Shown: piece after piece, positions 43,904 through 52,781 of the stretch
Numbering within the stretch: position 1 is the stretch's first letter
How the letters are laid out: each line of letters starts with the position of its first letter
Assembly (NCBI RefSeq): GCF_004770145.1
Contig: NZ_RQFW01000019.1
Coordinates: 186,001-250,000, forward strand
Length of the DNA: 64,000 bases
Direction: 5' to 3'
Source of the DNA: Leptospira bourretii
Lineage (GTDB): Bacteria > Spirochaetota > Leptospiria > Leptospirales > Leptospiraceae
Notes under the pieces: generated by a model
Database searches by the model: none
Told to the model about the DNA's origin: nothing
What the model saw: only the letters and a program-made list of their open reading frames with translations
Made by a program: the position numbers and the translations under genes

Positions 43904-44914
43904 ATGAAAGCAATTGCCGCAGTTTATGATTCCATTGAGAAAAAATCCATATTACAAATATTAGATGTTCAGAAAGAACCAATGGGACCCCACGATGTTC
44001 GAATTGAAGTCAAAGCGATTTCAGTCAATCCAGTCGATTATAAAGTCAGAAATTCGATCACAAAGGAAAATCCAGGTCCAAGGATTTTAGGATGGGACGG
44101 CGCAGGTGTTGTGACGGAACTTGGTGCAAAGGTATCCACTTTGCAATTGGGAGACGAGGTTTTTTATGCAGGTGATCTCAAAAGACCAGGCAGTAATGCT
44201 GAATTCCAAGTAGTGGATGAGTTTATAGTAGGAAAAAAACCAAAAACTCTTAGTTTCAAAGAAGCTGCATCCCTTCCTTTAACAACGATTACTGCCTATG
44301 AGTCCATTTTTGAGAAATTAAAATTGGATCCAATGACAAATAAAACAGTTCTTGTTGTGGCAGGTGCTGGGGGTGTGGGAAGTATCACCATCCAAATTTT
44401 AAAACAAAAAACAAATGCAAAGGTCATTGTGACGGCTTCCCGAAAAGAATCGATTACTTGGGTCAGTTCCCTCGGTGCTGATTTGGTAGTAAATCCAAAC
44501 AAAGATTACCTGGAGCAAATCCAAACGTTTGGACTCAATGGAGTTGATGAAGCCCTCCTTTTGAGTGATCCGAAAGACCATTTTGAAAATTTGGCAAAGG
44601 TTCTCCTCCCCTTTGGAAATATATGTTCGATCGTCGAATCAGGATCTCCCCTCAATATGAACCTTCTCAAATCCAAAAGTAATGGATATTTAAATGAGTT
44701 TATGTTTACAAAATCCATGTACCAAACAGAAGACCGAATCAAACAAAAACAACTGTTAGAAGAAATAGCGGAACTTGTGGACAAAGGAAAAATTTTCCCA
44801 ACAAACAAATTAGATTTGGGAGAGATGACTGTCGAGAGTCTAAACAAAGCACACGAACTATTACAAACAGGAAAAACGATTGGTAAAATTGTACTTGGAG
44901 GAATCAAAAAATGA
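43904..44914 (+). CDS. zinc-independent alcohol dehydrogenase/quinone oxidoreductase
   Basis: A 336-residue medium-chain dehydrogenase. GroES-like part: VRIEVKAISVNPVDYKVRN near 32-50 and LGWDGAGVVTELG near 63-75. The nucleotide-binding motif VLVVAGAGGVGSITIQILK (about 150-168) prefers NADPH by the quinone reductase pattern. The zinc-ligand cysteines of classic ADH are missing. It overlaps the SDR gene by 4 bases and is divergent from a LysR regulator. The substrate is likely an enone, quinone or aldehyde (inference). Confidence 0.9.
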   Translation: MKAIAAVYDSIEKKSILQILDVQKEPMGPHDVRIEVKAISVNPVDYKVRNSITKENPGPRILGWDGAGVVTELGAKVSTLQLGDEVFYAGDLKRPGSNAEFQVVDEFIVGKKPKTLSFKEAASLPLTTITAYESIFEKLKLDPMTNKTVLVVAGAGGVGSITIQILKQKTNAKVIVTASRKESITWVSSLGADLVVNPNKDYLEQIQTFGLNGVDEALLLSDPKDHFENLAKVLLPFGNICSIVESGSPLNMNLLKSKSNGYLNEFMFTKSMYQTEDRIKQKQLLEEIAELVDKGKIFPTNKLDLGEMTVESLNKAHELLQTGKTIGKIVLGGIKK

Positions 44915-45702
44915 ATACAGGTCTAAAAGACAAAAAAGTTTTGGTGACAGGATCCACAAAAGGGATTGGATTTCAAACCGCACTGAGTTTTACAAAAGAA
45001 GGTGCGGAAGTGTTCCTCCACGGTAGGTCGGAAGAAGATGTAAAAGTGGCCATTTCCAAAATCAAAGCAATCGTACCGAATGCAAAGTTAGGTGGGGTAT
45101 CCGCAGATTTAGCAATAGAGGAAGGTATCCAAAAATTAACAAAAGAAATTCCAGAACTTGATGTACTGGTGAACAATGCAGGATACTTTGAGCCGAAACC
45201 TTTTTTTGAAATCAAAAGAGAGGATTGGAAAAGAATGTATGAAACCAATGTCTTAAGTGGTGCCGAACTCACCCAATATTACTTAAAAGGGATGATCCAA
45301 AGAAACTACGGCCGCATTGTTTTTGTTTCAAGTGAATCGGCTCTGAACATTCCCGTCGAAATGGTTCACTATGGGATGAGTAAAACCGCACAACTTTCGA
45401 TTGCGAGAGGAAGTGCCGAAGTTTGTAAGGGAACAAGTGTCACAGTCAATTCGGTTTTGCCTGGCCCTACGCTTTCGGAAGGAGTGGAAGATTTTATCGA
45501 GTCCCTGGCAAAGGAAAAGGGAAAATCAAAAGAAGAAATGGCAAAGGACTTCATTCGAGAAAATAGACCCTCATCCTTAGTCGGACGTTTTGCAAAACCT
45601 GAGGAAATTGCTAATGTCATCCTCTTCCTTACAAGCGAACTTGCATCAATGATCAACGGTGCCTCCGTTCGAGCTGATGGAGGAGTCTATAAATCGATCT
45701 AA
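44911..45702 (+). CDS. short-chain dehydrogenase/reductase
   Basis: A 263-residue classical SDR. The TGxxxGIG cofactor motif is VTGSTKGIGFQTAL near 11-24, then VNNAGYF near 87-93, the catalytic Ser in IVFVSSESAL near 135-144 and Tyr-x-x-x-Lys in VHYGMSKTAQLS near 151-162. LRADGG-like closing SVRADGG near 254. Substrate unknown. ATG overlaps the ADH stop as ATGA. A hairpin with T-run follows the stop. Confidence 0.93.
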   Translation: MNTGLKDKKVLVTGSTKGIGFQTALSFTKEGAEVFLHGRSEEDVKVAISKIKAIVPNAKLGGVSADLAIEEGIQKLTKEIPELDVLVNNAGYFEPKPFFEIKREDWKRMYETNVLSGAELTQYYLKGMIQRNYGRIVFVSSESALNIPVEMVHYGMSKTAQLSIARGSAEVCKGTSVTVNSVLPGPTLSEGVEDFIESLAKEKGKSKEEMAKDFIRENRPSSLVGRFAKPEEIANVILFLTSELASMINGASVRADGGVYKSI

Positions 45703-45730
45703 AACCCGGATCTTGGATGGTCCGGTTTTT
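45701..45730 (+). terminator. rho-independent terminator after the ADH-SDR operon
   Basis: AAACCCGGA / TCCGGTTTTT with a one-base bulge, a 10-base loop and a T5 tail. It begins at the SDR stop codon. Confidence 0.65.
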
Positions 45731-45797
45731 CTAAAAATAGGAAAAGGAATTTTGCTTCATTTACAGAAAACCGGCAAATTTCCAAGCTGGAACCAGT

Positions 45798-47180
45798 ATG
45801 AAAGAATATGACATCATTGTCATTGGGGCGGGGGCAGGAACCAAACTTGTGACCCCACCTTCCAAGATCGGAAAAAAAGTCGCTGTTTTTGAAAAGGAAA
45901 CTCCGGGAGGGACTTGTCTCAATCGGGGTTGTATCCCTTCCAAAATGGTGATTTATCCTTCTGAACTCATACGTATGGCAGAGGATACGGAAAAATTCCC
46001 TGTATTTTTTAAAGAGAAACCTGTAGCTGATGTCACAAAAATTTTCAAACGAGTGAATGAGGCGGTAAAATCAGATTCCGATTCCATTCCCATCGCTTAC
46101 GAAAAAAATCCAAATATAGACTATTACCCAAAACAAGTTCGATTCATAGCTAATCGTATCCTTTCCGATGGAGAAGAAACCTATACCGCCAAACATATAT
46201 TTATTGTTACGGGGACAAGACCCAATATCCCAGATATCCCTGGACTAAAAACAACTCCCTTTTGGACTTCGAGAGAGGCACTGTCCCCGGACAAGTTTCC
46301 AAAATCACTCATCATCATTGGTGCCGGATTTATTTCTTTGGAACTGGGTGCCGCTTATAAAGCCTATGGTTCTGAGGTAATCGGACTTACACGAACAGAT
46401 ATTTTGCGAACAGCAGATGGTGAGATCAAAAAAGAATTAAACAAACATTTACCCTTCCCCATCGAATCTCATTATCAAATCGAAACAGTAGAATTCAAAG
46501 ATGATCTTTTTTTTGTTACAGGAGTTACCAAGGAAGGAAAAAAGACCATTCATTCTGCTGAACGACTCCTAGTGGCCACGGGTATTCGACCAAATACAGA
46601 TGACCTTGGACTCGAACATACTAAAATCAAAACAAACGTTAGTGGATACATCCAAGTGAATGATCACTTAGAAACCACAGAACCTGGAATTTATGCTTTC
46701 GGGGATGTGATCGGTAGGTATTTTTTTCGCCATAGCGCCAATTTTGAAGGGGAATATCTTTTTGACCTTTTGTATGGAAAAAAAGAAAACCAACCCATCC
46801 AATACCCTCCCATGCCGGAGGCTGTTTTCACACACCCTCAAATTGCAAGTGTTGGATTCACAGAAGAGGAACTCCTCCAAAAACAAATTCCCTATTACAA
46901 AGGTGTAAACCCCTATTCTTCCAGTGCCACTGGGATGGCAAGAATGTCAGATTCCGGATTTGTGAAAGTGCTAGTTTCCAAAGAAACCGAACAGGTGCTT
47001 GGTGCTCATATCATAGGTGAGGAAGCAGCAAACCTCCTCCACCAAATCCTACTCGGAATGTATTTAAAAGCCAAACTAGATGATTTTTTGGGAATGATCT
47101 ATATCCATCCCGCCATTTCGGAGATCACAAGAAATGCTTTTCGAAAAGTAAAAGAAGAAAAACTGAAAGGTGAGAAATGA
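45798..47180 (+). CDS. FAD-dependent disulfide oxidoreductase (dihydrolipoamide dehydrogenase-like)
   Basis: A 460-residue class I pyridine-nucleotide-disulfide oxidoreductase. FAD motif IVIGAGAGT (third glycine position replaced by Thr, as in a known subgroup) at 6-14, redox-active cysteines in GGTCLNRGCIPSK near 38-50, NAD-binding LIIIGAGFISLELGAAYKAYG near 172-192, AFGDV near 296 and the catalytic His-Glu in HPAISE near 434-439. Not adjacent to E1/E2 genes, so probably not the pyruvate dehydrogenase E3 but perhaps a mycothione/other disulfide or quinone reductase. Overlaps trhO by 4 bases. Confidence 0.85.
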   Translation: MKEYDIIVIGAGAGTKLVTPPSKIGKKVAVFEKETPGGTCLNRGCIPSKMVIYPSELIRMAEDTEKFPVFFKEKPVADVTKIFKRVNEAVKSDSDSIPIAYEKNPNIDYYPKQVRFIANRILSDGEETYTAKHIFIVTGTRPNIPDIPGLKTTPFWTSREALSPDKFPKSLIIIGAGFISLELGAAYKAYGSEVIGLTRTDILRTADGEIKKELNKHLPFPIESHYQIETVEFKDDLFFVTGVTKEGKKTIHSAERLLVATGIRPNTDDLGLEHTKIKTNVSGYIQVNDHLETTEPGIYAFGDVIGRYFFRHSANFEGEYLFDLLYGKKENQPIQYPPMPEAVFTHPQIASVGFTEEELLQKQIPYYKGVNPYSSSATGMARMSDSGFVKVLVSKETEQVLGAHIIGEEAANLLHQILLGMYLKAKLDDFLGMIYIHPAISEITRNAFRKVKEEKLKGEK

Positions 47181-48208
47181 AAAAGTTTTTATTCAACCGT
47201 TATGACAAAGAAACCTTAAAAAAACGTGTGGAAATGGACACAAGGGAACGCCGTGTCATTTCCTTTTACCGTTATGTGAAACTGGAAGACCCAATTCAAT
47301 TTCGGGACAAACTATATGATGCCTTTGAAGATTTAGGTATCCTCGGTAGAATTTATTTAGCAAAAGAAGGGATCAATGCCCAATTTTCAATCCCGATTGA
47401 AAACTATGAAGCCCTACGTTCGGCAGTAGATTCCATTCCCGAACTAAACAAAATCTATTTTAATGATGCTGTCGAAGATAAAAAAGAAAGTTTTATCAAA
47501 CTCGCCATTAAGGTTCGCAAAAAAATTGTAGCTGATGGACTTGATGATTCAAAATTTGATCCTTCGGATGTTGGAACTCATCTAACACCTCTCGAGTTTC
47601 ATGAAGCCCTTTCCGAACCTGGTGTGGTTGTGGTGGATTTACGAAATAATTATGAATCCGAAGTCGGACATTTTGAGAATGCCATTCTACCTGATGTGGG
47701 AACGTTTAGAGAAGAACTACCTCTTGTGGAAGATCTCTTAAAAGAAAACAAAGATAAAAAAATTCTACTCTACTGCACCGGTGGGATTCGTTGTGAAAAA
47801 GCCAGTGCGTATCTGAAATACAAAGGTTTTTCCAAAGTCCACCAATTGCGTGGAGGGATCATCAATTATGCAAAAGCTGTGCAAGATGCCGGAATCCCTT
47901 CTAAGTTTAAAGGGAAGAACTTTGTTTTTGATGATCGTTTAGGAGAACGAGTGACAGATGATGTTCTAACCGTTTGTTATACTTGTGGAAAACCAAGTGA
48001 TCGGCATACCAACTGCGCCAATCTCGGTTGCCATGTTCTTCTTGTTCAATGTGAAGATTGTTCTAAAGAACTTCTTGGTTGTTGTTCCGAGGAATGTAAA
48101 AATATCATCTTACTCCCAGAAGATGTACAAAAAAACTTACGAAAAGAAAATATCAAAAACAAAAAGTATCCGACACACCATCTAACAAGGAAACTAGTAG
48201 GAAGATAA
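47177..48208 (+). CDS. trhO: tRNA uridine(34) hydroxylase (rhodanese-domain TrhO/YceA)
   Basis: Forms 5-hydroxyuridine at the tRNA wobble position using oxygen. A ferredoxin-like N-domain (residues 25-120, LGILGRIYLAKEGINAQFSIP) is followed by a rhodanese domain (130-240) with the catalytic loop LLYCTGGIRCEKASAYLK near 195-212, and a cysteine-rich tail (about 258-305) with CYTCGKPSDRHTNC, CEDC and CCSEEC patterns that likely bind zinc. 343 residues matches the family. ATG overlaps the previous stop; the ABC transporter genes start with no gap. Confidence 0.94.
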   Translation: MKKFLFNRYDKETLKKRVEMDTRERRVISFYRYVKLEDPIQFRDKLYDAFEDLGILGRIYLAKEGINAQFSIPIENYEALRSAVDSIPELNKIYFNDAVEDKKESFIKLAIKVRKKIVADGLDDSKFDPSDVGTHLTPLEFHEALSEPGVVVVDLRNNYESEVGHFENAILPDVGTFREELPLVEDLLKENKDKKILLYCTGGIRCEKASAYLKYKGFSKVHQLRGGIINYAKAVQDAGIPSKFKGKNFVFDDRLGERVTDDVLTVCYTCGKPSDRHTNCANLGCHVLLVQCEDCSKELLGCCSEECKNIILLPEDVQKNLRKENIKNKKYPTHHLTRKLVGR

Positions 48209-49126
48209 ATGCAAAAATACGCAATCGAACTCGAAGGTCTAGAAAAAACATATGCCAATGGAGTGAAAGCCCTTCGTTCCATAAATCTGAAAGTAGAATC
48301 AGGAGATTTTTTTGCCTTACTTGGACCCAATGGTGCAGGGAAATCAACAACCATTGGAATTTTAAGTTCTCTGATTAATAAAACAGGAGGGAAAGTCAAA
48401 ATCTTTGGAACAGACATTGATTTGCAACCTGACCTTGCCAAAACCTTTCTTGGGATTGTTCCCCAAGAATTTAATTTTGGAATTTTTGAAGCTGTGGAAC
48501 AAATCCTAATCAACCAAGCAGGTTTTTACGGAATCCCATACAAAGAAGCCAAGGAAAAAGTTGAATATTACTTAGAAAAACTATCACTGATCGACAAACG
48601 GAAGTCAGCTGCAGGCCAACTCAGCGGAGGGATGAAACGAAGACTGATGATTGCAAGGGCCCTCGTCCACGATCCCCAACTTCTGATTTTAGATGAACCC
48701 ACAGCAGGTGTGGACATCGAAATCCGTAGGTCGATGTGGGAATTTTTAAAAGAACTAAACCAAGCCGGAAAAACCATCATCCTCACTACCCATTACCTGG
48801 AAGAAGCAGAATCTCTATGTAAGAACATAGCCATCATCGATAAAGGAGAGATTGTGGAAAACACTTCAATGAAAAAACTCCTCCATCGTTTGGACAAAGA
48901 AACTTTTATTATCGATTTAAAAAAATCGATCAAATCGAAACCAATCTCAAAAAAGTTCACCTGGGACTGGTTAGATGACCATAGTTTAGAAGTTCAGTTG
49001 GATAAAAAAGAATCGGTGAACCAATTGTTTACCGAACTTACAAAACTGAACTTAGAAGTTCTGAGCCTTAGAAATAAATCCAATCGATTGGAAGAACTCT
49101 TTTTATCATTAACAGGAAAAAACTAA
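48209..49126 (+). CDS. ABC-2 type transporter ATP-binding protein
   Basis: A 305-residue ATPase: Walker A LGPNGAGKSTTIG near 42-54, Q-loop IVPQEFNFGIFEAVEQIL near 90-107, signature GQLSGGMKRRLMIARAL near 138-154, Walker B LLILDEPTAGVDIEIR near 158-173 and the H-loop TTHYLEEAE near 195. The C-terminal 80 residues form a regulatory-like domain of the CcmA/YadG type. Pairs with the permease 2 bases downstream as an exporter of drug-like or polysaccharide/lipid substrates; substrate unknown. Confidence 0.93.
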   Translation: MQKYAIELEGLEKTYANGVKALRSINLKVESGDFFALLGPNGAGKSTTIGILSSLINKTGGKVKIFGTDIDLQPDLAKTFLGIVPQEFNFGIFEAVEQILINQAGFYGIPYKEAKEKVEYYLEKLSLIDKRKSAAGQLSGGMKRRLMIARALVHDPQLLILDEPTAGVDIEIRRSMWEFLKELNQAGKTIILTTHYLEEAESLCKNIAIIDKGEIVENTSMKKLLHRLDKETFIIDLKKSIKSKPISKKFTWDWLDDHSLEVQLDKKESVNQLFTELTKLNLEVLSLRNKSNRLEELFLSLTGKN

Positions 49127-49128
49127 TT

Positions 49129-49899
49129 ATGTGGAAACAAAACTTCACAGCCTTACAGACCATTGTGCGAAGAGAATGGATTCGCATCATTCGGATCTGG
49201 GTGCAAACTCTTATCCCACCAGTCATCACGATGGCCTTATATTTTTTAATTTTTGGAGAACTAGTTGGTCGTCAAATTGGGAAAATAGGAGAATTTACTT
49301 ATATTGAGTTCATTGTTCCGGGCCTAATTATGATGAGTGTCATTACCAATTCATACAACAATGTCGTATCTTCCTTTTTCTCCAGTAAGTTCCAGAAAAA
49401 CATCGAAGAGTTACTCGTGTCACCAACCTCACCTTATACCATTGTCATCGGTTATACCTTTGGTGGTGTTGTTCGAGGAATCTTTGTGGGAATACTTGTC
49501 ACACTTACCTCTCTATTTTTTACAAACCTCAGGTTCCATAATCCGTTTGTGATTCTTTTCACTGTCCTTATGACGTCCATTTTGTTTTCTTTAGGTGGGT
49601 TCTTTAATGCACTGTTTGCAAAAAAATTTGATGATGTGACTATCATTCCCACCTTCATTTTAACTCCCCTTACGTATCTTGGTGGAGTTTTTTATTCGGT
49701 AAAAAACCTACCCGGATTTTGGCAAATGGTTTCTTACTTCAATCCCATCCTTTATATGGTGAACTTGTTTCGTTATGGATTTATTGGTGTGACCGATGTA
49801 AATTTATACTTTTCTTTTGGGTTCATCATTCTACTTTCAGGAATTCTTTTTATCATCAATGTGAGGTTAATGAAAATTGGTTATGGAATCAGAAACTAA
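49129..49899 (+). CDS. ABC-2 type transporter permease
   Basis: A 256-residue permease with six helices. Pattern of the ABC-2/YadH family: an N-terminal RREWIRIIRIWVQTLIPPVITMALYFLIFGELVG and an extracellular-facing TPLTYLGGVFYSVKNLPGFWQMVSYFNPILYMVNLFRYG near 178-215, the diagnostic stretch. Works with the preceding ATPase. Its end overlaps the start of the bolA gene chosen here by 17 bases. Confidence 0.92.
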   Translation: MWKQNFTALQTIVRREWIRIIRIWVQTLIPPVITMALYFLIFGELVGRQIGKIGEFTYIEFIVPGLIMMSVITNSYNNVVSSFFSSKFQKNIEELLVSPTSPYTIVIGYTFGGVVRGIFVGILVTLTSLFFTNLRFHNPFVILFTVLMTSILFSLGGFFNALFAKKFDDVTIIPTFILTPLTYLGGVFYSVKNLPGFWQMVSYFNPILYMVNLFRYGFIGVTDVNLYFSFGFIILLSGILFIINVRLMKIGYGIRN

Positions 49900-50164
49900 A
49901 AACTCAAGACTGAATCGAATGGAAACCATCCTTCAAGAAAAATTTCAACCTGTGTCAATCCTCCTTCGAGACGTATCTCTTGAACATGCAGGCCACCCAG
50001 GAATGACCAAGGATTCCAAAGAAACCCATTTCCGTTTGCAAATGGTTTCCTCCAAATTTTCCGGAAGATCCACGGTAGAAAACCACCGATTGGTCTACGC
50101 TGAACTCGGAGAAGAATTTAAGAAAGGCCTCCATGCTCTGGAAATGGATCTTTCTGCTCCTTAG
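49883..50164 (+). CDS. BolA-family protein (first copy)
   Basis: About 81-93 residues. The core FQPVSILLRDVSLEHAGHPG, then SKETHFRLQMVSSKFSGRSTVENHRLVYAELGEEFKKGLHALEMDL, is the BolA fold (conserved His-Ala-Gly, the NRHRLVYxxL-like helix). BolA proteins bind monothiol glutaredoxins and share a [2Fe-2S] cluster ligated by glutathione. The start is uncertain: the ATG at 49883 aligns best with E. coli BolA in length, while one at 49919 would give 81 residues. It heads the plus-strand glutathione/Fe-S cluster. Confidence 0.88.
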   Translation: MESETKNSRLNRMETILQEKFQPVSILLRDVSLEHAGHPGMTKDSKETHFRLQMVSSKFSGRSTVENHRLVYAELGEEFKKGLHALEMDLSAP

Positions 50165-50179
50165 GTGAGTCTAATCAGT

Positions 50180-50851
50180 ATGACAAAACCCGTTCTCATC
50201 AGCTTTAAACTTTGTCCCTATGTCCAAAGATCTGTGATCAACCTTCTTGAAAAAAAAGTGGATTATGATATCAAATACATCGACCTCGCAAACAAACCTG
50301 ATTGGTTTTTAAAGATCTCTCCGTTTGGGAAAGTACCCGTCTTACAAGTGGGAGACGATGTCATTTTTGAATCTGCGGTCATCAATGAATACCTAGACGA
50401 AACAAGCGCACCGGCTCTTCATCCGAAAGATCCTATCCAAAAGGCCAAACATCGCTCCTGGACAGAATTTGCCAGTGCCCTCCTTGTGGACCAATACGGA
50501 TGGACGATGGCAAAGGAAAAAACAGATTCCGATAAAAAAAGAGAAGAACTCCTTTCCAAATTCAAAATCTTAGAAGCAGGCCTTCCTTCTCCCACTGGCA
50601 ATTCTCTTTTCTTTGCTGGATCCAAAATGCATTTGGTGGATACTGCCTTTGCTCCATTTTTTATGCGCCTGCAATTTTTGGCCGATCACAACCCAGAACT
50701 TTATTTGCTGAATGATTTTCCAAAAATCCAAAAGTGGAGCGAAACTTTACTTTCATTGCCTTCTGTAAAGAATTCTGTTTTACCAGAAGTGCCTAAAGAA
50801 TATCTTGAATTTATCAAAGCCCACCATTCCTGGATGGGAGGAATACTATAG
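50180..50851 (+). CDS. glutathione S-transferase-family protein
   Basis: A 223-residue protein with an N-terminal thioredoxin-like domain, ISFKLCPYVQRSVINLLEKK near 6-25, FGKVPVLQVGDDVIFESAVINEYLDET near 48-74 (the cis-Pro and glutathione-binding ES motif), and a helical C-domain with MHLVDTAFAPFFMRL near 150-164. The Cys in KLCPY suggests an omega/GSTO-like dithiol or thiol transferase. It lies between two bolA genes, a configuration tying it to glutathione-Fe-S chemistry. The ATG at 50180 follows AGGTGAG. Confidence 0.9.
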   Translation: MTKPVLISFKLCPYVQRSVINLLEKKVDYDIKYIDLANKPDWFLKISPFGKVPVLQVGDDVIFESAVINEYLDETSAPALHPKDPIQKAKHRSWTEFASALLVDQYGWTMAKEKTDSDKKREELLSKFKILEAGLPSPTGNSLFFAGSKMHLVDTAFAPFFMRLQFLADHNPELYLLNDFPKIQKWSETLLSLPSVKNSVLPEVPKEYLEFIKAHHSWMGGIL

Positions 50852-50852
50852 G

Positions 50853-51077
50853 ATGACAATCCCAGAAATCCAAAAAAAAATTGAAGATGGCCTACCCGGC
50901 TCTCGAGTGGAAATTCTTGATCCCTATCGGGACGGAGTCCATATCAAAGCAGTGGTTACCTTTTCTGGCTTTGCTGGCAAGGGCCTCATTGAACAACACC
51001 GGATGGTGTATGCCACTTTGAAAGATGAATTAAAAGAAGAAATCCATGCTTTGGCATTGGAAACTAGGAGCGAATAA
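50853..51077 (+). CDS. BolA-family protein (second copy)
   Basis: A 74-residue BolA/YrbA-like protein: MTIPEIQKKIEDGLPGSRVEILDPYRDGVHIKAVVTFSGFAGKGLIEQHRMVYATLKDEL, with the conserved HR.VY.TL helix. It differs from the first copy (no HAG-type His; more like IbaG/YrbA). I use the ATG at 50853, after GGGAGGAA; the GST stop ends one base before. The monothiol glutaredoxin gene follows after 2 bases, the natural partner. Confidence 0.92.
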   Translation: MTIPEIQKKIEDGLPGSRVEILDPYRDGVHIKAVVTFSGFAGKGLIEQHRMVYATLKDELKEEIHALALETRSE

Positions 51078-51079
51078 CC

Positions 51080-51388
51080 ATGGAACAAGAGTTAAAGGAC
51101 AAAATTGAATCCTTAATCAATTCAGAAAAAGTTTTTCTTTTTATGAAAGGAACACCGGAAATGCCACAATGCGGATTTTCAGCAGGAGTAGTTTCAACTC
51201 TCAAACAACTTGGAATTCCGTTTGGATCGTTTAATGTTCTTTCTGATATGAAAATCAGAGAAGGAATCAAAGAATTTACCAACTGGCCGACCATCCCTCA
51301 ACTTTACATCAAAGGTGAATTTGTAGGTGGTCACGACATCACAGTGCAAATGGCTCAGTCTGGCGAGCTTACCAAAAAAGCAGGATAA
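51080..51388 (+). CDS. grxD: monothiol glutaredoxin (Grx4/GrxD type)
   Basis: A 102-residue protein with the CGFS active site (MPQCGFSAGVV near 31-41), KGTPEMP before it, WPTIPQLYIKGEFVGGHDI near 71-89. These residues bind a [2Fe-2S] cluster with glutathione as co-ligand, acting as a carrier from assembly scaffolds to target proteins. It sits directly after a bolA-family gene, its usual heterodimer partner. Confidence 0.96.
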   Translation: MEQELKDKIESLINSEKVFLFMKGTPEMPQCGFSAGVVSTLKQLGIPFGSFNVLSDMKIREGIKEFTNWPTIPQLYIKGEFVGGHDITVQMAQSGELTKKAG

Positions 51389-51393
51389 TTTTT

Positions 51394-51636
51394 ATGATCC
51401 GCCTCTTCCAATATGATACTTGCCCTTATTGCAGACGAGTGATCCATACAACGGAAGCACTTGGTCTTGTACCTGGCAAAGACATTGAATTTGTGGAGGC
51501 ATCGTACGGAACTCCTGGCCGAGCAGAAGTGGTTCGGCTTGGAGGAATTTCTCAAGTTCCTTTTCTCGTCGATGGCGATGTGCAAATGTATGAATCTGCA
51601 GACATCATCACTTACTTAAGATCAAAATACTCTTAA
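51394..51636 (+). CDS. dithiol glutaredoxin-like protein
   Basis: An 80-residue thioredoxin-fold protein with a CPYC active site (YDTCPYCRRVIHTTEAL at 7-23), GISQVPFLVDGDVQMYESADIITYL near 50-70, matching a GST N-domain or a glutaredoxin. Probably a glutathione-dependent disulfide reductase. Last gene of the plus-strand cluster. Confidence 0.9.
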   Translation: MIRLFQYDTCPYCRRVIHTTEALGLVPGKDIEFVEASYGTPGRAEVVRLGGISQVPFLVDGDVQMYESADIITYLRSKYS

Positions 51637-51716
51637 TCGAAAGAATGTTTTTCCTTCAAAGTCGGATTACATAGAAGCAAATTTTATAGAGATTGGTTTG
51701 GAACCAAGTTCCTTCC

Positions 51717-51741
51717 TTCTAAAAATTCTAGTATTTTAGAA
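51717..51741. terminator. AT-rich hairpin between convergent grx and gshB-like genes
   Basis: TTCTAAAA (51717-51724) faces TTTTAGAA (51734-51741) with a 9-base loop. It lies between two convergent operons; the A/T-rich stem makes it a weak candidate. Confidence 0.35.
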
Positions 51742-51761
51742 TCCAAACATAAACAAATCAA

Positions 51762-52781
51762 TCATTGAAAACCAAGTAAATCCAATATTTTATCACCAAC
51801 AAACCTTGGTTTGCCGCTGTAGGGGAACTCATGGATATAAAGAACAGGATTGAAGTTGATTTCTAAGATTGCATAAGTCTTTGGATCTGGTTTTGATTCA
51901 ATACTTGAGGAAATGATATCGATCCCACATATCACAGCCCCTGCGGCCTTGGCACAAGATACAGCAATGGATTTGAATTCTGGATGTACATTGTCTGTCA
52001 CATCGAGGGAATCCCCACCGGTAGAGATATTTGAATTTTTTCGGAGAAAAATTTGTTCCCCTAAACTGGGAACCGAATCAAAACCTAGGCCTTGGTCTTT
52101 TAGGATTAGTGATTCCACTTCCGACATCTGGATTTTTTCCAGTGCGGTTTTATGGCCTTCTCCCCGCCTAGGATCTTCATTCTTTTTTTGGATCAGTTCC
52201 CGAATCGAACTTTTTCCATCTCCCATGACATTGGCAGGAACTCGGTTACAAACAGCCATCACCTCATCACCTAACACCAAAAATCGATATTCGGGACCTT
52301 CCATAAATTCTTCTATGATGATAGAATTGGAAAGTCCAAGAGCAATTTTCACAAAGGAAGTAAATTTTTCTAAACTATCTCCTGGCTCCGAAATTCCAAT
52401 TCCCAATCCAAAGTTGGTTGTGACAGGTTTAATGACTTTCTTTTTATCTAAAAAGAAAGAATAGTCTTCCAAAGCAGATTCTAAATTTGAATAATTTCGA
52501 CCCACAGGAACACGGATTCCACTCTCCTCTAACACAAGTTTGGAGGCAATTTTATTCTCCATGACAAGGTATGTCATCAAACTATCGAGTCTCGTTTTAC
52601 TCGCTTCTTTGACGAACTCCGTGTGATTTCCTTGGACGAGACGTAGGAAATTTTCTTTGCGATCAACCATCTCAATTTTAATCCCTCGTGTAAGGGCATC
52701 CCGAATGATGATCTGAGTGGAAATTTCTAAATCTTCAAAGCCTGCTGGTAATGGTTTTCCCTCCGCCACTTCAAACCCCAC
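51762..52781 (-). CDS. ATP-grasp glutathione synthetase-like protein (GshF C-terminal half)
   Basis: A 339-residue ATP-grasp enzyme resembling the C-terminal domain of bifunctional GshF/GshAB, not the E. coli GshB. ISTQIIIRDALTRGIKIEMVDRKENFLRL near 20-48 and SKTRLDSLMTYLVMENKIASKLVLEESGIRVPVG near 60-93 are typical, followed by KPVTTNFGLGIGIS (P-loop-like) and EFMEGPEYRFLVLG (about 160-173). Metal binding near EINFNPVLYIHEFPYSG at the end. Presumably adds glycine to gamma-glutamylcysteine. The GTG start overlaps the end of gshA by 11 bases, as if a gshF gene had split. Confidence 0.87.
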   Translation of the reverse strand: MGFEVAEGKPLPAGFEDLEISTQIIIRDALTRGIKIEMVDRKENFLRLVQGNHTEFVKEASKTRLDSLMTYLVMENKIASKLVLEESGIRVPVGRNYSNLESALEDYSFFLDKKKVIKPVTTNFGLGIGISEPGDSLEKFTSFVKIALGLSNSIIIEEFMEGPEYRFLVLGDEVMAVCNRVPANVMGDGKSSIRELIQKKNEDPRRGEGHKTALEKIQMSEVESLILKDQGLGFDSVPSLGEQIFLRKNSNISTGGDSLDVTDNVHPEFKSIAVSCAKAAGAVICGIDIISSSIESKPDPKTYAILEINFNPVLYIHEFPYSGKPRFVGDKILDLLGFQ

